Part shown: in pieces, positions 12,400 through 26,800 of the stretch
Numbering within the stretch: position 1 is the stretch's first letter
How the letters are laid out: each line of letters starts with the position of its first letter
Assembly: GCA_026874595.1 (NCBI GenBank)
Contig: CM049307.1
Coordinates: forward strand, 45,319,678 to 45,383,677
Length of the DNA stretch: 64,000 bases
Direction: 5' to 3'
From: Sipunculus nudus
Taxonomy: Eukaryota > Annelida > Sipuncula > Golfingiida > Sipunculidae
Made by a program: the position numbers and the translations under genes
The notes under the pieces: generated by a model
Databases searched by the model: none
Told to the model about the DNA's origin: nothing
What the model saw: only the letters and a program-made list of their open reading frames with translations

Positions 12400-15020
12400 G
12401 ATATGAGTAGGCCTAATCTGAAATTGTTGAAGCGCAATATAAATTATTATGCTCAGGCATTCAGCTGAGATGACAGCTCAGGAGAGCTCACCCTACATTA
12501 ACGGATATACATAAATTAATCTCTTCGTTGTTTTGTTCCTTAATTCTTTGTATTTCTTTAAAGAACGTATCCCCGAAAAAATCTTTTAGTGCTCTGCAGG
12601 TGCCTGACTTGAAGAAAGACTATAGCAATGACTCTTATTTCCAAACGTGAATCACACCACATAAAACTTACAACGAAATTCATTGAACGCAAATGTAGGC
12701 TTTTAGGTCTAAACCACCTGGGAATATTGAGTGTTAAGCAGGTGTGAGTTGTCAGAGCCAGCAAGCCGATCCAGCTGGTACTGATAATGCTTCAGGCTGG
12801 GGGTCGACGATCTCAACCTGGTTACGAGAAGCCATCTCTTCAGTCTTGTTATCATTACAATTTTGACTTTTGCGCATTATCCGATATTTAGGGTTAGCTA
12901 ACTAAGATAACAAGCAATATTTAATCTGAACCGTTGCTTTTGAAATGTTCACTTGGCGGGTTAGACATTATGAGGTAACTTTTCGTAATTTGTATAGTAA
13001 CTAGGATATTAAGAAGATACACGTGCAAAATTTGGCACTGCACTGTTCCATCGTAAATGATATATATTAACCAAATTCTCGATCAGCAGTTTATGAAGAG
13101 ACACGCTTTAAAATGGAAGTTTGGCACTGTTCAGCATGGTGGTGCTTAATAGAAAAATTATAGCAAATGAAGCGGGTTTCATGATTGAAAATTCATAAAA
13201 AAAAATTCATATCTAACTTGGGAAGTTTTTGAGTGATAATAGTCGTTTTACCCTAAATCTTCTGAAAAAGAACAAGAACTCCCATGAGTAGCTAAGTTGC
13301 TATACTCCTCATGCAGCGGTTATACACTGTAGCCGTCTCAGGTCTCCTTCGTTTTAACCGCTGCTTGGTTTAGCAGGTTTTAGAGGTCTCGACACCAAGG
13401 TTGGCACAGGGCCAAGAAATGGACCAACAAGAATGGGAAGTCCCGGATATATGCACAAGGCGATACCACATTTTCATTGGTCTTATTATGTTCAATTGTT
13501 TTCTCTGTGCTAGTCCTGGTGGTGTAACCCCCTGAGAATTTTGCTCTACAAAGCAGCAGTTAAAAGGAAGGAGATCTGGAACGACTGCAGTTTGAAACCT
13601 CTGTGTGAGTGGTGTAATAAGTTTTTAGTTGCTGTGGATACAAATTAAGAGTATTAAACGGAATATATGTGCAAGAATAGAACACAGCTAGCTCTCTCGG
13701 GATCCGAGTGAAAACAACACTGTTCCTGTCCCAGCATCCCAATAAACCTACATATAGGGAATACCCATGACCTTATTGGAGCTCCGTTTGTGGTGGTCCG
13801 TCCAAGATCGTTGGTTCTCTCCACCTTACAGACTATAGGACGCCACCATTCGAAACATGCATGGAGAGTGCGTCGTTTTAGTTATTATATAGCTACTTGT
13901 ACAATCCATGTAAAACAAATACAGATAATATAGCTCAGTTTATAATTAATGAAACTATCGGCACATACACTGTCATGTGATACGCACTATTTCAATGACA
14001 ATTTTAAAACAAACCCCCATTCAAGTTCAAAACACCAACACGATGTTTATTTTCACCTAAAGCAATTCATTTTTATATCGACGGGAATCTTATGTACGCT
14101 GAATAATTCAAGGGTTGTTCTGTCTTTATACAATAGAAGAACAATCTGCCAGGGCGCACTTGCAAGAGCGTAAAGTGGATGGATGTCTGTTTGAATGTGG
14201 CTTATGCAATTTGTACCTTTTCTAAGTGACTAGAAACAGGTTGAACAAACATTTTAGTGTCTCTGTTATAATATGTATATATGTGCATACGTGATACAGA
14301 CCTTTTGTATTACACATCGAACGCTTTTAGCGGCACTAAATGGTAGCATTTCTTAAACAGTCACAAACAGCAGTCTGCCGCTGAGGTTGATACCCTGCTT
14401 GCTTGTAATGTTCCCGTACAGACGATATTTTCAGGCGTAGCATGCACCCGTTAACAATGAGATAATGGATATGTTTAAATAATAGAAGTCCCCGATGCCA
14501 GAGGAGTCAGTAGAGGTTATCTTTTTCAACCTATTTTTCTTGCCCGCCCCCGCTACCCATTCCGGACCGGGGGAGCTTTTATTACAAGTTTTCTCATTAG
14601 TCCCTTTTTTTCAAAATTCTGGATCAACCGCTGGGATTGTGCACATGGTAGTCACGTTTGCCTTGAATACATGATTGGTAGGCTGACAGTCAATAGAATG
14701 TCAGAGGTACAAAATGCCGCTTTTGGCACGTCAACACAGGCCAAGACATTAGTGTTCGTCAATTGTTTTCGCCTTGAAACAAACCTAAATTTCAATCAGC
14801 TTGTCAGTTACTGCAGACATTGCCAAAATAACATTGACAAACAAGGTAAAACAAGTGACCCATGGGTCATGACGCTCAGCTGACTGGGAAGAGATTCACA
14901 AAAGGAAATTTTATCATCAGAATGGTAGATACCCATTCAACTGAAGCATCAAACAGATTAACCAACAGGCCAAGATTTAGTCTGTATTTATATATCTGAA
15001 AAATAGAGAAAAAATGTGTA
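12400..15020. other. Intergenic stretch without recognised gene
   Basis: Between TBL3 and RNPS1. Only short ORFs with no family resemblance. No tRNA, snRNA or 5S gene was recognised. The segment ending ACCCATGGGTCATGACGCTC at about 14,877 shares about 25 bp with 24,953-24,980 in RNPS1 intron 1, probably a dispersed repeat end. The parts 10,667-11,950 and 16,201-17,031 likewise show no gene. Confidence 0.5.
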
Positions 15021-16200
15021 AACTTTAAAAACTAGAATACGGGTAGCCGACAAGTGACTACGTGTATCTGCAAAAATCAGAGTGAAGTGAGGCATGGATT
15101 GAGTGGCAAGGGGAAACAGAGTGAGGTATGTTGCATATTAGCATGGATGTCTGCAGCCTAAATGTGTATGTATAGGTTGTGCAACCTACCACAAATCGAG
15201 AAAGCTGTCCAAGTTGTATACATATGCAAAATTTTAGGCAGAAAAGTCAAACCACTACATGGATATGAGTGATTTTAGCCCACGGCAGACAAACAGACAC
15301 ACGCTGTGCAAAAATGGTTGCAGTTTTGTGTATGATAAAGACCTATGTGAGATCTAAACACAAGCACAATTTTGGCCCAATCGGTCAAATGGTTCCTGAG
15401 ATATTAGCTTGGATGTGTGCAGCGTTAACTAGAATGTAGGTGGCGCCACCTGTCATAAAATCAAGAAAGCTATCCAGGATGTATAAACCTGCAAAATTTT
15501 AGGCAGTTATGTCAAACCACTACAGAGAAATGAGTGATTTTAGGCCACGGCAGACCAACAGACAGACGCTGTGCAAAATGTGCAAAAATGGTTGCAGGTG
15601 GCCCCTCCAGTTTTGTGTATGATAAAGACCTATGTGAGATCTATACACATGCAAAATTTTGGCCCAATCTGGGGGGTTATTGGGAGCCCCCCATAGCTCA
15701 AAGGATATGGGTAACAGAGACCTTATTTCAGGTTTCCATGCAGACTTTTTAAGGACCTCTCAGTGTGTCAAGAATGAAGATTCTAGGTCCAGTATTTATG
15801 ATTTGTGCCCTGTTAACAGCTGTTCACATTTTTAAATTCGTAAAAAATCGAAAAATTCAGGTGGCGCCACCAGTCTGCAGGAAGTGATGGAACATCTCAT
15901 GATCAATATGTATGCCAAAAATCATGACCATCAGTCAAGTAGTTAATGAGATATTGAAGTTTTTGTATGAAATTTTTGACTTTTCTGGTGGGTACTTTGG
16001 GGCCCCATAGCTCGAAGGATATGGGTAACAGAGACCTAATTTCTGGTTTCCAAGGAGATTTTTCATGGACCTCTCAGAATCCCAAGTAACAAGGTTCTAG
16101 GTTCAGCGGTTACGATTTGTGCCTGGTTAACGGACAGACAGACGGACGACGGACAAAGAGTGATCGCTATAGCTCAGATGACTTTCAGTCAGCTGAGCTA
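15020..16200 (+). mobile_element. Helitron/Helentron-like element with internal repeats and hairpin end
   Basis: Upstream of TBL3. A segment containing GGTTGCAG...TTTTGTGTATGATAAAGACC occurs near 15,310 and 15,590, and one containing CATAGCTC(A/G)AAGGATATGG near 15,690 and 16,005. These are followed by GACAGACGGACGACGGAC and the 31-nt hairpin at 16170-16200 (TAGCTCAG...CTGAGCTA) then AAAA. The 5' boundary is not clear. Fragments of the same family are inverted at 40,423-41,140. Confidence 0.6.
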
Positions 16201-17031
16201 AAAACTAAATCCAAGTCACGCCGAGATATGGAAACTGGTGTAGATTGTCTCGCGCTCGTTGTCTCTGGACTGTTATGATGTAAATTCTTTAGACCACGCG
16301 ATGGACTCCATTGGCATTTATACAAATTCGACAGGGGGGGGGGGGGGGGGGGGAGGGGGAGATTGAACCAGCCACACCGTCAGATGGCTTCAACATGTGG
16401 ACTGTGGAACATAATATATCGCCGTTTAGTTAGCATACGGAGGTTGACCTTCTGTCGAGCAAAGATGCTGGACCCATACCCCCTCCCCCCCCCCCATTCA
16501 AATGACCATTCAGCCAACATGACATATAAAGGTCAACACCGCAAATGTTACCTTTTTTAGTTATTCACCTGACCCATATTTTGGCCGTTTTACATCTTAA
16601 ATGGTAATTTAACTTCTAGCTTGCCTGGATCTGGCCAAGTTGATGTGCAGTTATCATTACTTCTGTAACCGTTTACACTCCAATTGCGGCAGTACCCACT
16701 GGAATAAGCTCCCATTTATAACAGTCTGCACTGGTAGACCACATCAACGACCTGTTATCTCTAGTACACGTTTTTCTAGGAGTATGAAAATTGATATCAG
16801 TTGGGCTGGAATAAATTATCCAAATGTTTTAATCCGATATCTCAGCATACCTTACCATTACACAAAAGGCTTGTTTTGACATGTTGCAGCAACCTGGGAG
16901 AAACAGGACAAAAATTGACAAAAGACCAAAATTTGCAAACAACATAAGTTGAAACTTTCAATGGACCACGGGGAATCCATAATTCAAAATCATTATTGTT
17001 AATGAATGATAAGGTAAAAGTATAACTATTG

Positions 17032-17037
17032 TTTATT
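17032..17037 (-). terminator. Likely RNPS1 polyadenylation signal AATAAA
   Basis: AATAAA on the minus strand (plus strand tttatt) about 865 nt past the RNPS1 stop. The stretch 17,038-17,899 is then the 3' UTR; it contains no other ORF or repeat that I recognise. No transcript evidence is available. Confidence 0.5.
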
Positions 17038-17899
17038 CCACCTAAAAAGTTACATAAAATGTGTACACACTACAACATGTACAAGTGACAAATATATTAC
17101 AACTGTCTGCATCTTCTGAGGTCCCAAATAAAGTTATGAAAAAACACTCATCACACTTTGTAACTCTTTCGCTGCCTCTACATTTAAATGAACAGTATGC
17201 ATATATTTAAATCATCTAATTCTCAATGGTATACTTACACTAATGTCTGAAAACAAAGTCTGGTTTGCCCCAGAGATGACTTGCTCCCGTTCTTAGACTG
17301 GTATTTAGTCAAATGTAATGCGTTTAGTAAATAATAAAACCTCCTGTGGAAAAGCGTCCAATTAAGAAATTCCCAAGTTAAAGAACAGAGTGTGTTACCT
17401 CTTTAGACTGAACATTAAGAGTGCAATAGTTACAAGAACATCCTATTTTTATAGAACAAAGCAAGTGATAGCATTTAAGTCCCAAGGGGCTTTCTTTCCG
17501 ATACAGCCAAAGAAAATGCTAGGTTTACATTTTAGCACAGGCATCTCACATTTTAACACTGTCCAATCAAGATACTTGAGTCCTCGGTGAAATGACATCC
17601 AAAGTGAGTGCCACTAAAAGTCAGTTAGTTTACACTTTGGAATACACAGAACTCTGTGCAATATCATGTGCAACCTTTAACAATATACTTTTGCATAAAA
17701 GGTGCAATATCTTGCACGTCTACGTCTAGCAAATTCTGACTTCTGAAATAACTATTTCAATTATTTTTAACATTCAACACTCGATGTACACAAACTGTGC
17801 ATTTTCTTAATGTGCTTGAACTTTGTTTGCTTTGTAGTGTTACTTCTGCATGATCTCTACGTTTCAAATGTCTTCACTAAGTCCCTTAGATAATTTTTA

Positions 17900-20800
17900 C
17901 TATCTCGAAGAGCTTGAACTTGATCTGCTGTATCTCCTGCGTCTGGGTGACCTTGACCTAGATTTTGACCTTGACCTGCGTCTTGGAGGGCTTCTCCTCC
18001 TTTGGGGACTGCAATAAAACAAATGGATGCAGAATTACAACCACTACGATTATTTTTTGTACTGGAAAGTTAAGCCTACCAGTGCTTGTAAAAAAGCTGA
18101 TGAAGAAACCCCACCAATCTGAACCCTAACATGTTCTCTTCAGAAATTTTATAAAGAATCAATCTTCTTATTTGATTTTCGTTTGCTGAACAAAAGTTGA
18201 AAGAACCTCCAAGCACGTGTGTGCATATATATGGCCTTAGAGATTTTGAGCATGTCAGTAAATATTAACAGGTTTCTGCAATATATATTTTCCATTTTTC
18301 ACATTATAATACCAGTGCAAGTCAAGTAAACACTGATTGGCAATTTCCTAATCTTAATGAATCATACATCCTTTTGGCAGATAATTTTAAACATTTAGTA
18401 ATTAACTTTAATGACTTTGTATGTTAGTAAACAAACTTAAGATTTAAAATTCAAAAACACATTTCATCACAATCCGGAGTGTATCCATAAAAAAAATTGA
18501 AGACATTTATATATGTACCTTCTAGGCCTGTATCTTGGTGGTGACTGGCGCCACCTAGGAGGAGGACCTCTGCGTAGAGGACTGCGTCGTGGTGGCCTTG
18601 GTGCTGGTCTTGGGGCTAAAACTGCTGCGGCGGTGATTTCCTGGCCATCAATCTGACCTATAAATTCAAATATAAAATGGTGTATCACACAAAGAAAAAC
18701 ACTAAGGCCACGCAAAAAAATTGTTTTTCTATGGATTTGCTGCTCCAAATCTTTTTTCTTTCTTAAATCAGGACCAGGTCTTTGGTAATGTTGCTAATTC
18801 ATGTCTTTCCTTGATGTCCTTCAAAGAATTCTTACAGGAACAGAAAATGGACTAAATTTTGTGTTGATAAAATGCAATATTTCAAGAACTGAAGCAAATT
18901 TATATATTTTATTCCTAGAAGCCTTGCAAATTTCCACACAATGCATCTCAAATACTAATTTTTAATGTAAAATTTGCCTCTAGCATCATAATTTTTTTTT
19001 TTCAAAATATGTAGAACAATTAAATTTTTTGGTTTGGCCTAAGTTAGACCATTTACCTCATGATGATGTCTTTACTTCATCAACCACATTTTAAGATAAT
19101 TGATTAAAATATTTTTATTGGAAAATGAATTTTTCAGATCTTGCCTGTACTTGAATTCTCAAAGTGGATAATAGTGATAATGATAATAATAAAAGCAAAC
19201 ATACAGGTATCGAAAAGGGTGGATCAAACAAATCCTCAAATCAATGATGATTTGAGCAAACAAAAGATTGCTGTACATACACTTCATAAAATATTTTAAA
19301 TTTATAAGAATATCTTCCTTTGTCCCAAAACCTCCAATCAAAATGAGCATTTTTAAAAGAAATCTGTTATTTATATAATGATAAGAATGGCTGCTGTATC
19401 TACATGAGAATTATTGCTCTTATAGGTTGATCTGAAAATAGCTACATTTTATAAACTCCTAACCTCAAATACTGAATTTTATTTTATAGCTAATACTGGA
19501 AAATGAGAAATCTCACACCTCCATCCATATGTTTGATGGCTTTCTCAGCATCAGTCGGATTATTGTAATCTACATAGGCAAAACCTCGAGAGAAGTTTGG
19601 ATGAATACGATCACTTGGCATCTCTATATTTTTCACTGAACCATACACAGAGAATATCTCCATGATGTGTTCTTTGTTCACATTGCGTGTTAGCCTCCCT
19701 ATATGGACTTTTGTGGGTTTTGGAGATGGGCTGTGACGTCTTCTGCGTGGAGACTCGGAGCGTGATTTGGTCCTCCTATAAAACAGAATAAACAAAATTT
19801 ATAAAGGAGTCTATTCAATTCATATATACCAGTATTCAAATACCGAACAAAAAGTAAGTACAAGTATGAAAACATAAGTATGCAAGGATTTAATCTGATC
19901 TGTGGCCTGTTATTTCCTATTATTTCCAGTTATTTAATCTACATCAAGTACAATTGCTTATTATATTATTGTCTATTGGCCAGATGATGCTGGCAGCCAT
20001 TAGTAAATATTATCCCTTTACAGAAAGCAGGAAGCTCAGGTCACAAGTCTCTTCATAGAATGATACTATTCCCTCATTCAAATAATGGAAGCTATACCAA
20101 AACATTGTACGTTTTATGTATTAACAGTCTGAAGCTGGGTCACATGGTGTCAAGAGCAGATATACATGTCCTGCTTGAAAGAAGGTTCAGTCATAATAGG
20201 TAAAAATCAAATGTGCTGCTACTGTTCATGTTAAGCTTATCATATTGATTTTGTATAGATGTTTTTCATTCTTTACATAAGACATTTACTAGCTTTTAAA
20301 TTTAAGTCCTGTTAATATATCTTCTATACTAAAAGGATTCATTATTATATATCAAATTGTACCTTATCTGTACTTCTACACAATGATATGGCCACAATTG
20401 CCAGATTTAAGCTTCATTAGATATCTGCCTATTCCTACAGTAATAAGAGATGCTAATCAAACAGGTAATGGCTGATTGGTACCAAAAGAGAACTCAATCG
20501 TTTATGAGTTTAAAATCTAATGAAATGCAAATGCATGAATCAATAAAAAATATACTGCTTTGGATACACAAGAACCTTATGTTTTAACACTCATGGGATG
20601 CATTCGATTTCAGTATTAATTTTTGACTGCCATCATTGCGTGTACACTTGAATATCTCACTGTGGGCCGCACTGAACGGATAGGCTGAGCCAGAATATTG
20701 TTACATCTTGTTTAAACAAGCCAGCTTTGAACAGCAGTGGGCTGATAAGTGGTCAATGTAACACTTGCTGCCACTGGGCTGGGGGTTATATTTTTGAAAG

Positions 20801-23800
20801 TCTAACAAACTTCACCATATGTGAGGGCCTAGTGATATTAAGACTGATTTTATGAGGATATTAGTAGCCAACTAGAAGTCAGCGATAGGTGATGGCTGAA
20901 TGAACCATGTTGGTTTGGAGTAAATTTCTGGAAAGACCACCAATTACTGCTGACGTCACTAGAAAAAGACCTTAGTTCAGTGATGCAGGGATGTCTGGCG
21001 CTGACCATCCCACAACCAGTGGACATTACCAGTCGATGAAAAAGTCAGCAAGAGGGCCCTAAATTATGAAATTACCTTACATAGTTTGCAGCTAGGTGGC
21101 AGTACCTGTTCTGAGCATTGCGACACATCAAGAGCAAGTTTGATTTCTCTGTTAGTGGGAGGAATGAAGTGTTAACCATTGCATTCACTGGTCCAGTCTA
21201 AATAACCATTGCATTCACTGGGCCAGTCTAACAAACAGGAAAAGCAGAAATTTATTTACATAACCAAATTAAAGGGACATAATCAGGAGCAAAACTCTGC
21301 CTATTCTTTCACACTATCAGTTCAGTTTTGCTTTATACAAAATTTCTCAGCAAAACCATACCAGCACACAGTCTCAGTACCTCGCACACAGCTGTTTAAC
21401 ACCTTGTTATGGCTCTGCGTATTGGTAATCACAGTCCACGTGTGTTTGTTTACCATAACAAGGCCACGTGACCAGAGGTCCAAATATGAACCTCAACAGC
21501 AGTAACATGTATTACATTTTTTGGCTAAGTCAGTCGAGGCATCTCCTGATTGACACGTGTTCTGACTCTGTGATGCGCTGTGTTTATGTTGACACCTGCG
21601 ATCGCGCCCAATACACTGTTTTTAACACCTGTTTACAATAGTAAGCAAACAGTTTCAAGGCAATATTTATTGCAGGTACAGATTTGTTTTAAAGGGAAGA
21701 AGCTATTTTCCTTGTTATTTCAACATGCTTTATAGGTAATTGGGCCCCTTTAAAATTCATAAAAATAATCACCTGCTGAACATTGGCTTTTTTCTTGTGT
21801 CTGTTATTTCTTAAACTGGTTTTAATAATACAGATTATCTATATATACTGACCACAGTAACATAATGAGGTTCACAGAAATCCATTTTCAATTTATCCTA
21901 TTACTTTGAGCAGCCATCTTCCTGATGACATCAGAACCCTTGGTTACTCTGGATATTGGGAACTGGTTTGTGTCTTGTTCTTGGCCATTCAATTAACAAA
22001 ATTACTGAACTTGTGGGTGGTGTTTAGATGCCTTTTCTAACTAAATGCACTGATGACATGCATCTTCTGGGTCCTATGCTTTGTGGTGTGTGTGGCTTTA
22101 GCATAATTTCATCCTTGTAGTCTCACCTTTTTCTGTCTCGTCCCCGACTCCTACTGCGTGAGGACTCGCTACTTGAGCTACTTGCTGACCTACTGGAGCC
22201 AGAGCTGCCGGAACTGCCGGAACTACTTCCTGTGCTGCTTCCTGTGCTGGATGATGAGCTGGATCTGCTTGCTGAGGATTCATTGCTGCAAATATGATAA
22301 CAGAATCATGTGAATTAATGTGTGTGACATACTGAGTAGGACTACAGACTTAAAGCCTAATTAAATCACAGTAATCATTTGTAATTAATCAAGCAACTGA
22401 TATGGTTCTTGTTTTATTCAGAATATTTTCACTATTTAAGATGCATTAAAATGTAATTTGAACAAAATTGGATATTATGACCAGAATGGGTACTGGTCAT
22501 GGGTGCAGGCAAATGTAGAACAAATAACCTTCTAGCTCTAGCACCTGATGTGGCTGTTTAGGTTGTGTGCTCCCCAGGGAGCTGAGAAAAGTTACAAGAA
22601 CAAACAGGCCCAAAAGAACAGGAAGGCAAAGTGTAAAGTCAGATGAGACTGACATCGTCAGTGATATCAGACTATAAACCCCAACCTTTTATTTTTATTA
22701 AGACCACCTTTCAAGTTCAAACAAATTAGCAATGCAAAGATTCTTTCATAGCTCATGAAAAAAATTTTGACCACTAAAAAACCCTGTCTCCCCATCCTCA
22801 AGGACTTTAATTGTGAAACCTCACCAACAAACTTTTCTATGATTTAAAAGTACATTCAGAGAGTTCAATAACTTTAGTTGTGAAAAAAAGGATGCAAATT
22901 GCAGAACTCTGTAAATTTCAAAATTTGTTAATATATATATCAATCATGTGCTGCCAAGTAAAAGAAAATATAGACAGAAGATGGATCACAGCTCATTCAA
23001 AGCCCAGGCAAAAAATTCTTCAACATAGGCTTTTTCTTATTCACAGTAACAATTGTCTGAAGTCACCTAACTTAACAAATAACAAACATGTCCTAAATGC
23101 TATGTTTAAAAAATTTTAGATAGCCTCATAAATTTTATTTACTACAAATCCACTACTACTAATACTATAGTCATATTAGATTGTGAAGTGGTGAGGGGTA
23201 CTGTATGGTGTGAACTATGTGATAAACTGGAAATGAGTGTAAAATACTTGAACGCAAACTTACCTGCTGCTCGAGCTGTCCCCCCTTCGCTTCCTGTCTC
23301 GGCCTCTCTCAGTCTTGCGGCCACGTTCTCCACTCTTGCTTCTGCTTCGAGCCCTTAAAAATAAAATTTTTGACTTAAGGTATAACAACTTGTGTTCAAC
23401 TTAAATACACCTACTTATGTGTCATAATATGTACAGCTGTACCTTACCTTCTGATCTGTTAAGATTATACACAGCATTAGAAATGCTGACACTTCTTTTC
23501 TGGGGCACAATTATCATGACTCCAATCCATCAAGGATACTTTGACAGAATCTCATGAATCCATCAGCCACTCAAGAGTTTTCAGTTGACAAAAAGACAAT
23601 AACTGAATGTCAAGTGACAGTTTTCTTGTAGGCCGTGAGGCACTGTCAAAAATAACAATAATATTGGCATCCTCATAGACCCTTACAGTGCTGTCCTCGT
23701 TGAAGGATGTAAAGGCACTCTAACACTATATACGCTAGTCATAGACTCGCTAGATTGCTTGCTCCATAAATAGAATATTTCCATATATGGAAATAACACT

Positions 23801-26800
23801 GGTTACCTATGCATACAGTATCATAGACTGATAGCACACTCCAACTCCTCTGGGCCAATTGTTTTGTTTTCATCTGAGAGAAGTAGTTTAACAACTTGGA
23901 ACAAACAACCATGCGGGGTCAGGTGGAATTCTGTGGGGTCTGGCAAATTTTTTTGGATGTCAGACCCCATTTCAGGGGGATAGAAAAGTTAATTTTCTGC
24001 CCTGTATGGGAACACTGATACATTCAAAATTATATTTTAAAAGGTGTAGTGAGTATAGAACCCGGACTACATGGATGAGGTGATTGGTGTATATGGACGG
24101 ACATCATGATGTTTAGGATTCATGTAATGGAAAAGTAAGTGGCATGTCAATGTCATATCATCAGGCATGTCATGGCTTATGTTGATTACTACTAATATGA
24201 GACGGTCCAGTCAGTTTGGACCCATCTTGGAAATGAAGACCAGATTCTATTTGGACCTAAAAGGTTATGTTATGACTTATGGTAATAATTTTGATCTGTC
24301 TGACAGGTCCTCCCTTGCATAAAGGCCTCTCTGAAACGTCCTAGTCAGGTACATCTTAGTCCGGGATGTCCTAGTCTGAAATGGCCTACATTTGTCTTAT
24401 ACTGCACTAGTGTTATGCTGCGTTTGTTACTGCTCGTACATGGTATGTACCTGATGGCGGCTCATTTGTACGACTTGCAAACGTTCCGTACCCAGCAAAA
24501 GACCCACTGACTGGATGTCTAGGTTGTGATAGTAACCAAAAAGAAACCGATTAATAAAATAGGTTTCATGTTACATTTGTTCAACTTTTTTTGTCATTTA
24601 AAACTTTTATGTAAACTTTTATGTCAAATACTGCCATTATTGGTGTCTTTATTTGCTCCCTGCAATTCGAAAAGCAGAGAATAAAGGTGAAGGTCGCTAA
24701 GTTGAACAGATCGACTTGCTCCGCCAAATCCCAGTTTCCCAGTGGTACGTTCCACTTGGATCACATGTCGAACAGGATTTTGAACGAAAATGCCCACTGG
24801 GAATCTCGTACTTACCATCTATTCCAGAGGTAACAAACACAGCAATAGTGTTACAAGGAAATTATTAGATATCTTCTGTAGTTCAACCCATGTAATTCAG
24901 CAGAGACTGCTGAAATCAGATTATATAAAAAAATATGCAAGTCTAACATATAACAAGGGACCTATGGGTCACGACGCTCAGCTGTTATATATAATAAAAA
25001 AATATTATTTAGAAATGAGGCACATGCTGGTTTTGTGTGGTAATAAATATAAGCTGTATCATGAGTTGTTGTTGTTTAGCTTATGTATGATTTTGATAGT
25101 ACCTTTGGAGACAGGGAAGAGGATTGATTTCATTTATTTTATTAACAAATGGAGTACTACTGTCACACAGATTTTGACTTGGCCATATAACTTATAAGCA
25201 GAACATATAATATAAGAGTTTAACTATTTATTAAAAAAATTACAAATATTGTCCCAAATATAATTTTTATTAAAAATAATAAGAGAATCATATGATTTTT
25301 TAAAATGAAATATAACTGATATGATTATTAAAATAATATTAAAGAATATATTCATGAATGCATTCATGAATACATTTTGAAAGTATTTGCACGAGTATTC
25401 ATATACTTTCATTTTTACCTGAATTCCCATTCTTTATGCAAGAAATGTTATAATGGAGTACATAATCATATTCGTATTTAAATACAATTACAAAGTATTC
25501 GCACCACGTCTGGTATTTATTCAGTTTTCACCAAACAATGATGTTAAGAATCCAGAATATACAAAATTCACACATTTAAATAATGATCATAAGTACCTGG
25601 TTTTATGGCTTTTATTTATATTAAAAAATAACTGTAAAAAAATTCATTTTGGACTAATTTCACATCAATGTACACACTAGACACAGTAGGAATCTAGATT
25701 AATATTATCAACTGCATCTTTGTCTATCATTAATTTCCTTCATATAATCCTTAATGATTAGTAATGAATAATATGATTTACTTCTTTATCATTAAAAATG
25801 AACTGAAAAATGCCATAGGTGACTGCATGGTGTTATTTGGAATATGTGACATTCTACCCATCGATACAAGATTCTTATATCATCAGTAACTGCAAGTTAA
25901 TTTCCTGTTATTATAAACTAACAAATTCCTTTTCTATTTTTCTTTAATTTGTTATTAAAAACCAATAAAAATTTATTAATTTATTGTTTATTGTTATGTT
26001 GTTGGTTAAAACTACTAGATGAGTTGGGTTGAACACCTGGATCAACTGTGGCTGGCCATCAGCTGCCTGGATTCTCCCCTCAAGCGTGCATAATTTGATG
26101 AAAGGTCAACAAGGTCAACATACAGGCGACTCAAGAAGGGCTTGAGAGAGCCAAAGTCTGACAGGGTCTCATAAAAAACATTAATAAAAGCTACAATATT
26201 TGGCAAATTTCTTTCAGCTTTCTAAACTAAAAAGCTGAAATCCTTATGTGTGCAAGATATGAAAATTATATCAACAGTGCTCACGGGAAACAAACGTGCC
26301 ATGGTCACAGTTGGGCAAAATTTAAGGTACTAATTTTATATTTATACTAATAACTTATAAAATTTGAAAAATTCAGAACTAATTTTGGGTATTCAATTGA
26401 ATCATGATTAAATAATGTTACATCCCTGACAAAAAAAATCTCTAGCTTCAGCAATGCCCTTGTTAAGGGAGTAAATATATTTCTTGATTTTTTACAAAGT
26501 GCATTATGTTTGGGCCCATAACTTAAAAAAAATACACAATACTGACATCATTTCTGGCATGTGCATAGTGAATGTATAGAAAAATATGTATATTATATAT
26601 GATCAAAGTCAGATCAGTGGTTTTGATATTAGGCAGTCTTAAAGTGTAACATTGGGTTTTTAATGGAAAAATTAAGTTTTTCATTGATATCTTGAAGGAA
26701 TTAAGTCCTAGTGACCAAATTCTTGGCATGGTAGGGGATTTTGGAGAAATCTAACTGTATGCCAAATTTAAGGAACTTAGAGCTGAAGCTCGGGAGCTGA

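Noticed and set aside
14671..14883. 70-codon plus-strand ORF upstream of RNPS1
   Set aside because: No recognisable domain; its end overlaps a dispersed repeat phrase also seen at 24.96 kb.
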